DNA of 64,000 bases, taken from assembly GCA_013368315.1 (NCBI GenBank), contig JAACJM010000066.1, forward strand, positions 186,001-250,000, written 5' to 3'. The DNA is from Tetrapyrgos nigripes. Its lineage: Eukaryota; Basidiomycota; Agaricomycetes; Agaricales; Campanellaceae. Within the stretch, counting starts at the first letter, position 1. Each line of letters begins with the position of its first letter. The notes beneath the pieces are model-generated. The model made no database searches and had not been told where the DNA came from. It saw nothing but the letters and a program-made list of their open reading frames with translations. The position numbers and the translations under genes are program-made. Positions 51,541-62,644 of this stretch are shown piece after piece.

Positions 51541-52486
51541 CCACAGACAACTTGAACTTACAACCCCCCAGAAACTCCCAACATTCCTATGACATATGGC
51601 TGAGCGAGACCCAAACAACCATGTTCAGGGAGTCTAAGTGTAACCAGGTGACAACAGCGCTAATATCTCTCGCAGAACTAGAGTGGACTATGACTTTCTC
51701 CATGGGCGAAACTGGGGAGCAGAAGAAGGCTCCTATCAAATTTTACAAAGAGGCGAGTCATGTTCCTAGTATTTATTGATCAGGTTCGTGCTATCTCTGT
51801 GATTGTAGGGGTTTCCAACTACTCCGTATTGTAAGGCTGAAAATGGGTGAAAATTCGTCACACGAGAGAGGTTCCTCGACTCTTGGAACCGATGGATTCC
51901 CGACATGAACGTTCTACGTCAAGCGGTCAAGTACGACGAGCGCACCGGTCATATCACACGCAATCCGAGTGAAAAGGTCTTTTCGGACGTCATTGTCCCC
52001 CATGTGCCTTGACGCCTGGAAGGCCATTAACAGTAACGTGAGTGATGCTCTGTATCTGAATCGATACTCCGGTTTTTTGCCGGTTTTGTGAACTGGGGAA
52101 AGGTGCCACTGCTTCGCATGGCAAATTACGAGACCCATTGTATAAGTAAGTAATACTGTAAAATTGACTAAAAAAATTAGATAGAGCTTAATATCTTCTG
52201 TAATGACACCTTGAACGTTGGGTGGAGGAGCCCATAGTGGTTCAGAGCGGCAGTTGGACTTGCGACGGCTGCTGAGGGAAGGTAAATACGCCTGAAGCTC
52301 GTCGTGGTTGGTGGGCGGCAAGGCAGAAATGAGCTATGACGTATTGAGCGTCAGTTCGGGTACTTCGGAGCGCTGTGGTGGCGTGTAAAAGTTAGAACCC
52401 GTGAGAACCTTTGCTACTCAATTGAGGGGTCGACATAAGTTAACTCGGCCTAAAGGGCCTCGTAATTATTTCAATCGCTCCCCCAG
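51541..52486. other. Unassigned stretch right of the duplication block
   Basis: Plus-strand frames such as TALISLAELEWTMTFSMGET (about 51650-51720) and NVLRQAVKYDERTGHITRNP (about 51907-51966) look coding-like and could be exons leading to the ORF at 52487, but I found no consistent set of introns. A minus-strand frame at 52321-51914 overlaps and is judged a shadow. Confidence 0.3.
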
Positions 52487-52837
52487 ATGAGTTGGTCAGG
52501 CTTTGTCCAACGTGAAATTAGTAGCCAACAAATGATCGCTCAGTTCGTTGGGGAAGTCTATACTTCAATCGGTGACGTCGAGCGTTGTAGTTTCCTCACG
52601 CATGTTTCCCCTCTCGTCCGTCGTCAACGTGAAGCCAAAGGCGAGGTCGAAGTTCACATCATCACGGACCAATTATCTTTCGCCATGCGTGCGCTGACAC
52701 TGTTGAAGATGGTTCTAGTCTGGCAGTGGAACGGGAGGATAAAGCTTCGTTTGCATACGTCTGCAAAATGGACGATGGAAGAGGGTATGAAGAAGTTTGG
52801 AGAAATTCTTAGTGATTGCAAATGGTTGCGTGAATAG
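52487..52837 (+). CDS. Hypothetical protein or 3' exon, 116 codons
   Basis: An open frame MSWSGFVQREISSQQMIAQF ... WTMEEGMKKFGEILSDCKWL ending at a stop. Composition and hydrophobic spacing (AMRALTLLKMVLVWQWNG) look like real protein. I do not recognise the family. It converges on the IDO gene with 46 bp between the stops. It may be the last exon of a gene that begins to the left. Confidence 0.45.
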   Translation: MSWSGFVQREISSQQMIAQFVGEVYTSIGDVERCSFLTHVSPLVRRQREAKGEVEVHIITDQLSFAMRALTLLKMVLVWQWNGRIKLRLHTSAKWTMEEGMKKFGEILSDCKWLRE

Positions 52838-52883
52838 GACGAATGATTGTGTAAGATTCGGGTTGAAATAGACATGTCGATAT

Positions 52884-54420
52884 CTAGGATGTTAACAAGG
52901 CGCCAGCAGTCCCATTCCTCACGTCTTTCAAAAACTTGACCAGATCCGTCCCTCCTGTTCCTTTGAGACTTTCCTTTCCTCCCTTCCCATCTGCCCGTTC
53001 CTTCTCGACCTCCTCCTGCGCAGCAGTGGCTTGTTTAGCAGGTATAATGATATATAAAGTAACAATAACAATATGAGCATCCCTGAGTTCCTTCAACGAC
53101 ATCACTGCTTTATTGTAAGCCTCCAACAGTTGTGGATTTTCGGCGTGCATAACGATGTTCCGTAGAGGTCTGGGGTTGTTGCGGAGGTGGTTGAGGAAAT
53201 TACGATGGTGTCTGGGCATGTAGGCTTGCATGCGTTGAAGAAAAGCGGATTTGGCTGGGTTGGAGGAAGTGGGTATGGATGTGGAAGAGAACGAAGAGAA
53301 GGTATGCGATCTTTCTGCAGCTTGTCCAGTAATCTTGTCCGAATGCGAGTATTCCTCCACTCCAAGAAATATATCCAACGCGTGAATCAACGAGCTCTGA
53401 CCAGCACTAGGACCCGAGAGCTCCTTCGGTACTTCCAACGTCTCGTCTAACTCTAAACCTTCAAACACCCATCCTCTCTTCCCCGAATCTATACCCATGA
53501 ACCACGGTCGCACTTCATTGTAAAACACCTGCGGATCACATCCCTCTTTTACGTCGAGGAGCAACTTTTTGAGATCTGCGATGACAGTCGCCAAAGTGAG
53601 CAGGTATGAGGTTATACGCTTCATAGCAATGTTATCCCCAACGAACGCTTCGTCCATAGTCGAACGCATGAGCTCTAGAGCTTCGGTCCCGCGTAGCTCC
53701 ATCCTTGCAGAAGTGAGGTAAAACTCTTCCTCGCTTTGGGTCCCGGTAAAGGTTTGAACGGATCGTAGGTTGCTGAGATTAGGTACAGGACTATGTTGGG
53801 GTTTCTTAAGAGCCCAATTGTAGAGCACGGTGTCGGCATAGGTTAAGACGGGGGGAAGACGCAGTTCAGCGCAAACTTGGAGGAGAGGGACCGTCAACGG
53901 AGCTGGAATGACGACGGTGGATACTGATGGAGGTAACGTATGGATGTAGAAGTGAAGTATCCAGGATAGTACAAGGTGGGCCCGTCGAACAACCACCTCG
54001 GATTTCTTAAGGTTTTCCGTCGGAAGAATAGGTAACTAGAAAAGGGATAGGAGACGCCAGTAAGAACTATGAGAGAGACCAAAAAAAAGAACAAAAAGGT
54101 ACACGCACCTGCTGTACCTGCCCGCGCCATATACGAGATATCTCCTTATCTTCGTCTGTCAGATCCGGCCTGCTTCCAAGCTTTAAGCCCCGTGAAGCCT
54201 CCAAGACAAGCTCCCATTCCTCCCATTCCTCGGGAAGGCGAGTCAGCGGAGGCTGAGGAGGCATAAACCCCGTTCGGTTATCGACATCAAAATCGTGAGC
54301 AGCGAGGGTAGTTGTATCGACTAATCCAGCGAGGAGCTCGAGGCCTAGGGAAGTATCCGGTCTAGGCAAGGAGAGGAGGTGGTTAGGTGGAATGAGGAGT
54401 TCGGGCTCCATCGTCAACAA
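52884..54420 (-). CDS. Indoleamine 2,3-dioxygenase
   Basis: Heme enzyme that opens the indole ring of tryptophan to N-formylkynurenine, first step of the kynurenine/NAD route (BNA2-type in yeast). Two exons, 54420-54109 and 54035-52884, separated by a 73-bp intron (GTGCGT ... TCTAG), give 487 residues. Signature segments are WFMGIDSGKRGWVFEG (about 282-297), SGPSAGQSSLIHALDIFLG (about 311-329), AYMPRHHRNFL (about 375-385) and RDAHIVIVTLYIIIPA, whose histidine near 425 should be the proximal heme ligand. The start could also be the second methionine three codons on. The gene looks intact. Fungal members are usually 400-500 residues. Confidence 0.93.
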
Positions 54421-54950
54421 AGGTTGGACAAGGAAGATGGACGTTGGTTGTTGAGTTAATTATTGATGCAGATGGCGCAACTAAGGGGTAATCTCGACAG
54501 TCACCATGACTATCTCTTTAGCAAAAGTCCGGAAGATCTGGAAAATTTGGAAAATCTCAGTCAGCACATCCGGGACAATTCCGGGTCTAGACCTTTTGAT
54601 CCCGAATTTATCCGTACAGATGCAGTGTCGAGAACTGTACGCTATTCGAGGTTGAAAGTCATTGTTCAGATAGAGGAAAGAGGGCCTATAACTTGAAGCT
54701 GCCAGACGGGCGTCTAGTGTCACTGTCAAGGAGAGACTCTTGGGAAAACGAGTTTAGCTGCCGTGGGAGTTTCGTCACCTATATGTGCATCTCCCCTACA
54801 TATTTGTAACAACAGTCGCGCAAATGGGTGCACATAGTAGAAAGACAGCATTCGTATTTGATCATACCATCCGCCACAAATCTGATCACCATTCCTAACT
54901 ACATTCTCAAATCGTCCATAAACATTCCAAGACGTGCAAGAGAGCTAGTG
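54421..54950. other. Intergenic region
   Basis: Between the IDO start and the transporter stop. The open frames here lack protein-like features. It should hold the IDO promoter; no clear TATA box was found. Confidence 0.5.
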
Positions 54951-57814
54951 TTAAACGAGCTGTCCCTGGCCCGCATTCCTCTTCGACTTTACGAATATAA
55001 TACGCGAAAGAAGCATGCATAGTGCACCGCACAATACCATGATCTAAAAATAATCAGAGAATATAGCCAAAGAATACAAGAGAGCAACTTACAGCGCTGA
55101 AAATGATGCATCTAGACCAAGAAAATAGCCTAGGGGTAGAAAAATCAGGATGGAGCAGAGCACCTTCTATAGGTGTTCCTACGAGCATCCATACACTGAC
55201 ATTCGTGAAAGCAAAACCCATTCGTAATCTGCTTGCCATGGCCCAGGCCCATTAGAGACCGACGTGGACACGACAAGTTTAGAACGTAATAATGAAAGAA
55301 CGAAACGAAACGCACCCAGGTTGTGTCGAGTACCGACTCAGTTGTCCAATAATTGAGGGTATGAGGGAAAGATCTGCATCGTGATTAGAAGGGAGGAAAT
55401 CACCATTACATTATAAGGCATTCAGTCAGTCTTCAAGGACTCAGGACAAACAGTGGCAGGAACTCACACGACCCAGACGTAAATCCATACAACACGCCCA
55501 TGATAACCACTGCAGTGAAATTATGCACCGCAAAAAAAGCAAAGAGTAAGATCGATGTGGTTAAGAGACAGGGAATGATCATGTTGAATGGACCGATTTT
55601 GTCTGCGAAGAAATTTGGGAGAAGACGGCCAAAGATGCTGCTGGCGTTTAAGATTGGAAGCTGCCAATTCACGGAATGACGGAAGAGGGATGGACATAAG
55701 GAGGGAAATAATGTTAGGAGGGAATAGGGTGAGGGTTAAGGTGAGTATTAACACTACATAGTACTAAGGAAAGAAAACAAGTTACTTACTGCGTAAAACG
55801 CAAGTGTAGGACTGATCCCCAAGTCCATAGCGTACAGCTGGAGGTAGAAGTCTGCCACATCGCCAACCAAACCTCCTTAGAAAATACGGAAGATACCGTC
55901 GAGAACTAGCTATAGAAATTCAAAACCTACAAGGAAAGAAAAGTCCCAAGGCCACCAGGCAGGCCCTGTGAAGGCAAAAAATAAATAACTCAGCATTTCA
56001 TCAGAGGAAACGATGTGCATAATTAACTCACGCAGCGATAGACACAACAAACGGCGCATCGCTCAGTATATCCTTCAACCCCGGGCCCGGACTAGTCCCA
56101 AATCCCATTTTGAACCCTGGTACAAGGCTGGCATTCGAGATGATGGAGAACCTCCTACGCCCGACTCGAGTATGGCTTTGGCATGACTCAAGCGCAGAGT
56201 TTGGACTAGGACCCGAAGTCAACCCACTCCCGCTGACGCAGCCTGAGTCTCCAGATCCTTCCGAATCACTTCCCCTTTGTCTACCAGCGCCTTCGGCCTG
56301 GGCTTGAACTTTCTCTTGCTCTGGCTGCTGCTCGTGCCCATCCCCAAATCCGAATCTTCTGGGAATCAAACCCAAACCTTTCGTACTCTTCGTAGGCTTC
56401 GTAGGTTTCATAATGAAGTTTGCCAGCAAAAGCATCGCACCAGCGACCGCTCCCGTGGCTCGAACAGCGTTTGCGAAAGAGGTTATTTGGATCAGGTGGT
56501 TGAGCATGATGGGCCAGACGATCCCGCCGACGGAGGCACCCTGTTAAGTTTATGATAAGTATGTAAGAAGAAAGAAAGTTGGCATTAGAAGGGAGCTGAC
56601 TATCCATTATGATCGGTAATGAAAAGAACGAGCAACGAGGCACTGGAAAGGTAAGAGCCAGAGCCAGTGGGAGAGAGAGAGAGAGGAAGAGAGAGATGGG
56701 AAGGATTTCAGGGAACTCATAAATAATCAGAACGTACCGTAACTGCAATCCCAGTCGCAAACGCTCGTCGTTTTCGAAAGTGCTGAGAGATAATCGTAAG
56801 AGATGGGATAAAGATCAATCCCATTCCGAAACCGATTCCGACTGCTTGGGCTAGGAAGACCTGTTAACATTGACGTGATTAAAGATTAGCAGATGCATTA
56901 GATGCGCTCAGAGCGTGTTGCATTAGCAGAAATTAGCTGAAACCGTGGTCTGACCTGGTAATACTGCTCTTGATGCGCCAAAGACAACATGAACATCGAG
57001 AAGACTTGGAAGCAGGTGCCTAGGGCCATCATATGATGACTTTGATAGAGATGATCAGAAATCAAAAATCGTTTCAGCGCCGTGAACGTGGAATGGTACG
57101 GGAGTTTGAAGGGAGAGGGAGTATCACGAAACCCAGAAACTCAGGCCATACGGTAAGACACCAGCCAAAGAGTTCGAAAGTTCGAATCAGAAAGAAAAAG
57201 TAACTCGAACTTACAAATACCCCGCATCAAAAGCATGTCCGACGAAAACACCTGGAGCATATTGCATGAAGAGTGCGAAACTACCTATCCAGCTCCAATA
57301 AACAGAAAACAGAATGTTCGATGTAAGTTTGTTCATAGTAGAGGTAAATGCAATTAAGGAAAGGACGCATGTAAGTACCTTATATCCGAGGGACTTTTAG
57401 TCGTAAGATACACTCGCGTGTAGAAATCTTGGTATACCCCAAAGGCGTTGGAATACCTAGAAACATAGAACATCAGAGATTTAGGGGCAAGACATGAGAT
57501 TTGGACGAGACGAGCAACGAACCCAATGGTGCAGAACTGTACCATCCAGCTGCGAGTTGAGAAAAGAAGCGAAACACCTATCAATACACACGAAAATCTC
57601 AAATCATCAGAAACTGTCAATACCAGCCCAAAATCGTCAACCAAGCCGTCCTCCCTCCGTCCAAAGGCACGCCCTCAATTTGAGGCTGAATTTGGGATGG
57701 TACATTGTGGCCACTCGAGCTCGCCTCAACGTCCCTGCGTACGCGAACATCTTGGCCTTTTCTGTCGTCAATTGAGACGCGTTTGTTGTGAGTGTTCGTA
57801 GGGCCGCGAGTCAT
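54951..57814 (-). CDS. MCT-like (SLC16-type) MFS transporter
   Basis: Thirteen exons give 556 residues in one open frame: 57814-57624, 57549-57523, 57456-57379, 57292-57215, 57039-56955, 56860-56738, 56540-56032, 55965-55931, 55851-55790, 55660-55468, 55373-55316, 55231-55093 and 55043-54951. The N-terminus holds PLDGGRTAWLTILG, then the MCT signature-like YSNAFGVYQDFYTRVYL and SWIGSFALFMQYAPGVFVGH. Helix 4-5 reads AQAVGIGFGMGLIFIPSLTI and SQHFRKRRAFATGIAV. A hydrophilic central loop (after MKPTKPTKSTKG) splits the two halves; the second contains SIFGRLLPNFFADKIGPFN. Substrate unknown: fungal relatives carry monocarboxylates, riboflavin or other small molecules. Confidence 0.88.
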
Positions 57815-59479
57815 GAACTCGATTTTAAGGGGGATACTGTCGGGTACGTCGTGAACTGAAACCGTGAAGACGTATCAGAGTCGTAGCCAAACCCGGAGAA
57901 AGTGAGGAAAGTAGGGGACCTTCTGCGATGAGTTGGGTACAAATACTCCATCAGTCGGTGGCGACTGCTTATCAGCACTTTTGAAATGAAATTAGATTCT
58001 TTCCCTGTCTTCGACGGTTTTTGCGTGGAGCGCGGCGTAGATACGTGCCCTCGATGCATACTTCTCTGAATTAAGGAAGCAAGCTTAATAGTAATCCGAA
58101 GGTTGGAAGAATGTTCCTTTCAAGAGGCTTTGAAGAGTGAAAATTGCTGCATTGCCTTTTGCTGAGCTAGGCTGCTGGCCAGGCGATGAGATGGCAGGAA
58201 GGCTTGCGACTGCCAACGGTGAAAGAAATGGCGGTGAGAATCTTTAGATGCCCATGCGCGTTCCTTGTAAACAAGAGGGACAGTGGAAGTAGTGGGGTAT
58301 GATCTCATGGTTCTGGAAGTCCTTGAAAAAAAGAAGGCTGATCGCGGAGATGGACGGGAATAGTGGATTGGATTCTTTTCTGTGACCTTCTGTGTCGCGT
58401 CGCTCAATCGTCCTGGCTGCCAGTGTCTAATGTCATTATTTGTACAACCAGTAATGAAATGAGAACGAGACGCGGTAATTCGCGTCATTCCCGAGCACCA
58501 GCCCATCATCACCGTTCGATATACGCGTCAACCATAAGTCCTGTTGCATAAGCCGACCATTCCAGTATGCGACAGGCGTGCTGGTGTGCATAAGTACTAT
58601 ATAAGCTATAGTAGTCGATGCCTCGCTGCGTTGAGTCTATTGTACGGCGCCGTGGCCTCTGCCAACAACGTGCACATCCAGAAGGTCTTCCATCTTCCTC
58701 TTCCAGACGGTTTTAATTGACGAAGAAGCTTATGCTATTTTGAAGCGATTAGTGCAATTCCACTGGGGCGCCCGCGCACTCACAGAGAGCGTAGTACGCG
58801 GGCACTGTCCAGTCTCAAAGTCCAAGGATTCTGTTGCCATGACTATCATGACGGTGTAATATTCTTTTCTATCAGCCAGCAGTCAAAGTTCATTGACTTC
58901 AAGAAAGAAAGTATACTTATACGCCAGAGGGCTGGACATGTACAGGCTCTGATGAGACTCTATGACACGACTCGGGCGACGCATCCATGTAATACCTACT
59001 CATGAGGATCAAGTAGTCTTTATCCATGAAAGTCAAAAATGACGCCTTTACTGACTGGTTATATGCACTCACCTTGGAGGTACAGAGTAGAATCCTTCTC
59101 GTGCATTCGTGGAGTAGGTTGTAGAGCCTGGGAATTTGAAAAATACATACATCCCAAGGGAGTCACCTGATTTGCACCTGATCCAGGCGCGTCGCGTCTC
59201 TCGTGCCAAACACATTGCAATCTTCCTCGGACTGAAGATTTGAAGCTGATGGGAGTTTCTTGAGGGACCTTTATCCACTAAAGCCAAGCTATAGTACGGC
59301 TTGTCTTGGTCAGTAGTAAAAAATCACATTAGTTGGTACACTGAGAGAAGGATTGATGATTTAAGTGCTTGTGAAGTGCTTCAAGTTATCGATAGTCCTT
59401 TACTGTAGACATAGTATCTGATAATAGGATACTATGTATGCTGGGGTATCAATACGTCGGGGAACCCAGTCATACGAAA
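57815..59479. other. Intergenic region with a hairpin
   Basis: No gene recognised. A minus-strand frame at 58512-58120 (130 codons) is basic and lacks domain features. A perfect 10-bp inverted repeat, ACATAGTATC and GATACTATGT with a 9-base loop, lies at 59409-59437, downstream of the ferric-reductase stop. It could act in transcript ending but has no U-tract. Confidence 0.45.
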
Positions 59480-61902
59480 TCAAGCGTAACCAAACGTCTC
59501 CGTATGCAATGTAACACTTGCACCTCCCCTCATAATGGTCCCTAGCCCTCCGACTGAAAACCCAAGGCCTTTTCGTACATCTCTAGCGATGCTTTGCGAG
59601 CCACACACTACATTTTGAAGTCAGTCAATATGAACAATGAGGAATGACACAAACGCACCAGCGACACAAACAGCTCCACCCCTCGTTTGTTCGATTTCCT
59701 CCTCAAGGATTGAACGCAAGTCAGCCCTTCCGGTAGATACACTGACTATGTTTCTAAGCACGTCATTCGATATGATGCTCTCTGGGAATGACAGCGGTGG
59801 CCCCTTATTTTCCCCAGTGCTTGAAACGAATAGGTAAACTCTGACTTTGAGATAAGGAGGCATGATATTTGATAGGGAGATTAAGGTAGGGCTGATTAAA
59901 TCAAGGTGTGCTAATATCGATGCACAAGAAAAATTGAAGGTAAAAAACAGAATATGGGAGCTGGAAGCCTTACCAGGATCTCGGACACTCCAGACAAAGG
60001 TGAGTTGTTTGCACCTGCTTTTAGAAGATCCAACGCGTCTGGAAAAATTGGCGAGTGAGAATCGACGTTTGTATTGAAACCCAGGTACGAAATTTTACTC
60101 GCAGTATCGCATCTGAAAAGATGGGCAGAGTAAAAGTCACTCCCGTTCCACCTGGGCCCAACGATAATCAGGGACGTCTAATTTTTGACTGAAGGGATCA
60201 CAATCACTCACCCGCTATCAGAACGATGGTATCAAACGTATCCACACTGATAGGAAAACCATAAGGCCCATCTAACAGTACTTTGATCGTCTTCTTGCGT
60301 TTCGCAGTTTCCCTTAGCCTCTTGGTAAACCCACCATGAACGTTAATAAAAAAAATCAACTCCCTCCACTCCTTGCGGTTCCTGTATAAAGAACGCAGAA
60401 CAGCCTCCTGAGACTCGGAGTCGTCATTTTGAGAGCTCGCACTGATCCCGGGGCCGGCTTGACTTGGCAGGTTCTGAAGCTCGAAAGAATTCGATGTAGA
60501 TATAGATAGTGATTTGTGACTAGCAATTGTGAACGGATGCGCTTCGCCAGGAAAGAACGCTACCGTCGGTGCATGTAAATAGACAAATTGACCTGGGGCC
60601 CATGAGAAAGGAGGAGGGCGTTTCATCGTTAAACGCACTATGTCGGGCGTGACAAGTTTAATGGATGCGTCCATCTCGTGAACTTCGGAAGAAGAGAAAG
60701 ATGAGCGGTTGAACGCGACCACACGGATTAGACGTATGAGACGATCGAGACCCCAGAGTAGGAAGCAGGGCCAGATGTAGTAGCCAAATCTGTTCGGATG
60801 CGAGTCAGCTGAACGTTTTTTCTGAAAGTAAACGGCAAACAAACGTTTCCCCATTGGCATGATAGTATGCTCCTCCAAGAAATAGTCTGATTTAACGAGA
60901 GCTTAGCGATTGTACTCAAGAGCGTGATAAGACCAACAACTCACAGCACCAGAACAAAATGACCGTAATAGAAAACTTCATAGAATCGGCCTCGCACATA
61001 ACGATTAGACACAATGAATATCAGATAGGCAAAAGCAACCAATGCCATAATACCTAGGCCGGATGTGTCTGGACGGCTGTAAGAGTAATCAGTGGAGGGA
61101 GAGGACTGTCAAAAAAGGCCTTGACGAACCCTGTATCCAACTGTCGATATCATAGCAGCCTTTGAGTAAAAGTCATGTTTAGAACGTGAAGGAAGGTGCT
61201 TACATCGCCCCCACCCGCAGCATGCACGCAAAGTAATACGAAGACGACACGGGAGATCATTCTATGAATGAAGCTAAGCTTTTCGTATCCGATGCCGGTC
61301 AGGACTGATCCAAAATTTGATTAATACCATTATATCGTTGCATGAAAGGCATCCAGATTGTACTTACGCGAAATGACATTATTCTTCATCCCAAGCGCAA
61401 CAATTAGAGGAATCTGACTGGTTGCTAGAGTGCCTGCGCGTGCTCTCCAATAGCCTTGACTCCCGTCCGAGGACGTAGCTGCAAAAAAGAAATAAGTATG
61501 TGCCTACTACTTGGCAGGATTAAAGCTAAAGTTGCACATACCGTTGATAGATTCGAAGGCAAACAAGGCTACGGTATAGATAACACAGACTTGCACTTCC
61601 GCGAGATTGACAGAGAACGTCCTGGTAATATTGATTGTCCCCCGGTACGCAAGAATCCTGTAAGTGTTGGCCAAAGCAGACGGAAGTCGGCGTAGAGCGA
61701 CGAGGCCACCGTCATGATGGCCAGGGCTCGAGAGATGTCTTTCGGGATCAGAAGGGACCGACAAGGAGCGAAGACGTCGATGGCTGACTTTGAAGGTAAT
61801 AGAAATGATGTTAAAGAGAGTAAGTAGTCCGATAAAGCTGCCTATGAAGTACCACATATAGCGAGGGTACTCCTTTTCTCGGTTGGAGAGAACTTGTTGC
61901 AT
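59480..61902 (-). CDS. Ferric-chelate reductase / NADPH oxidase-type transmembrane oxidoreductase
   Basis: Multi-exon gene for an FRE-family protein, which moves electrons from NADPH through FAD and two hemes across the membrane to ferric iron. The start is MQQVLSNREKEYPRY (61902) with an N-terminal helix. Membrane core motifs: YWRARAGTLATSQIPLIVAL, YEKLSFIHRMISRVVFVLLC with VHAAGG, and FYEVFYYGHFVLVL plus AYYHANG, supplying heme histidines. The FAD site is HPFTIAS, then LDGPYG, GGTGVTFTLP and FVWSVRDP for NADPH binding. It ends GGASVTLHTETFGYA. Certain exons: 60886-60845, 60789 to about 60204, 59910-59660 and 59607-59480. The joint between 60099 and 60038 does not keep frame with canonical splice sites. 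Confidence 0.88.
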
Positions 61903-62644
61903 GGTCTGCTGTAAGGTGGTTGTACGATGGTACTCGCGTCTTTTAAATCCTCAGGCAGGAGGCTTTTTTGACTTTGGAACTATTTGTGGCGAGGCAGAGC
62001 CTGGGGGCCGACAGCTCAGGTGTCAGATGCGCGCAGCAGAGGGTTTTATGGATTTTTTGCGCAGCTGAGCATTGGGGAGGAGGAGGATTCTATTGATGAC
62101 CAGGTTAGGCGAGGCCACCCTGCATTTTAAAGACCGTCGGACAGAGAGTCAAAATACTCAAGAGATTCGAATCCGTCGGGAGGAGGTCAATTTATACGGG
62201 TTGCTGTTAGGGCTACGACTACGATCTGTCCGCGAAGCATCCCAATTAGTCCTACTTCCTCTTGCTGCTGATTGATTCCAATTTCCCGGGATGACAGCGA
62301 GACGGCCAGGTACGCCCTTTGGTATCCATCTTAAATTAAGAAGGGCTTCTGAATTAGCCTCTATGAAAATTTGAGCCGTACTGGTGAGCACTCACCGTCC
62401 TAGAAGTAACAAAACAAGCTGTAAAACGCCAGGGAAAAATGGGTCTGCAACGCCAATGCCTTTTAAAAGGCACCCTTCTTCAACGCTCTCGCGTCAAGTA
62501 ATACAGAAAATTCGGTCATGAAAAGCGTGTTGTATGCAAGATACTAGCCAAGCTATATATAAACGCTGGCTTTAGGCAGTGCGACCAGTTATACATCAAC
62601 TGCTACGCAATCAAGCAGTAATGCATCACGCTACAGCTAGTACG
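61903..62644. other. Intergenic region, ferric reductase upstream side
   Basis: No gene recognised. It should include the ferric-reductase promoter. A TATATAAA at about 62554 faces right and away from that gene. No clear iron-response motif was found. Confidence 0.45.

Noticed and set aside
51914..52321. Minus-strand 135-codon ORF right of the duplication block
   Set aside because: No recognisable motif, and plus-strand frames in the same place look at least as protein-like; probably a shadow.
58120..58512. Minus-strand 130-codon ORF upstream of the MFS transporter
   Set aside because: Basic, low-motif composition without splice or homology support; left as intergenic.
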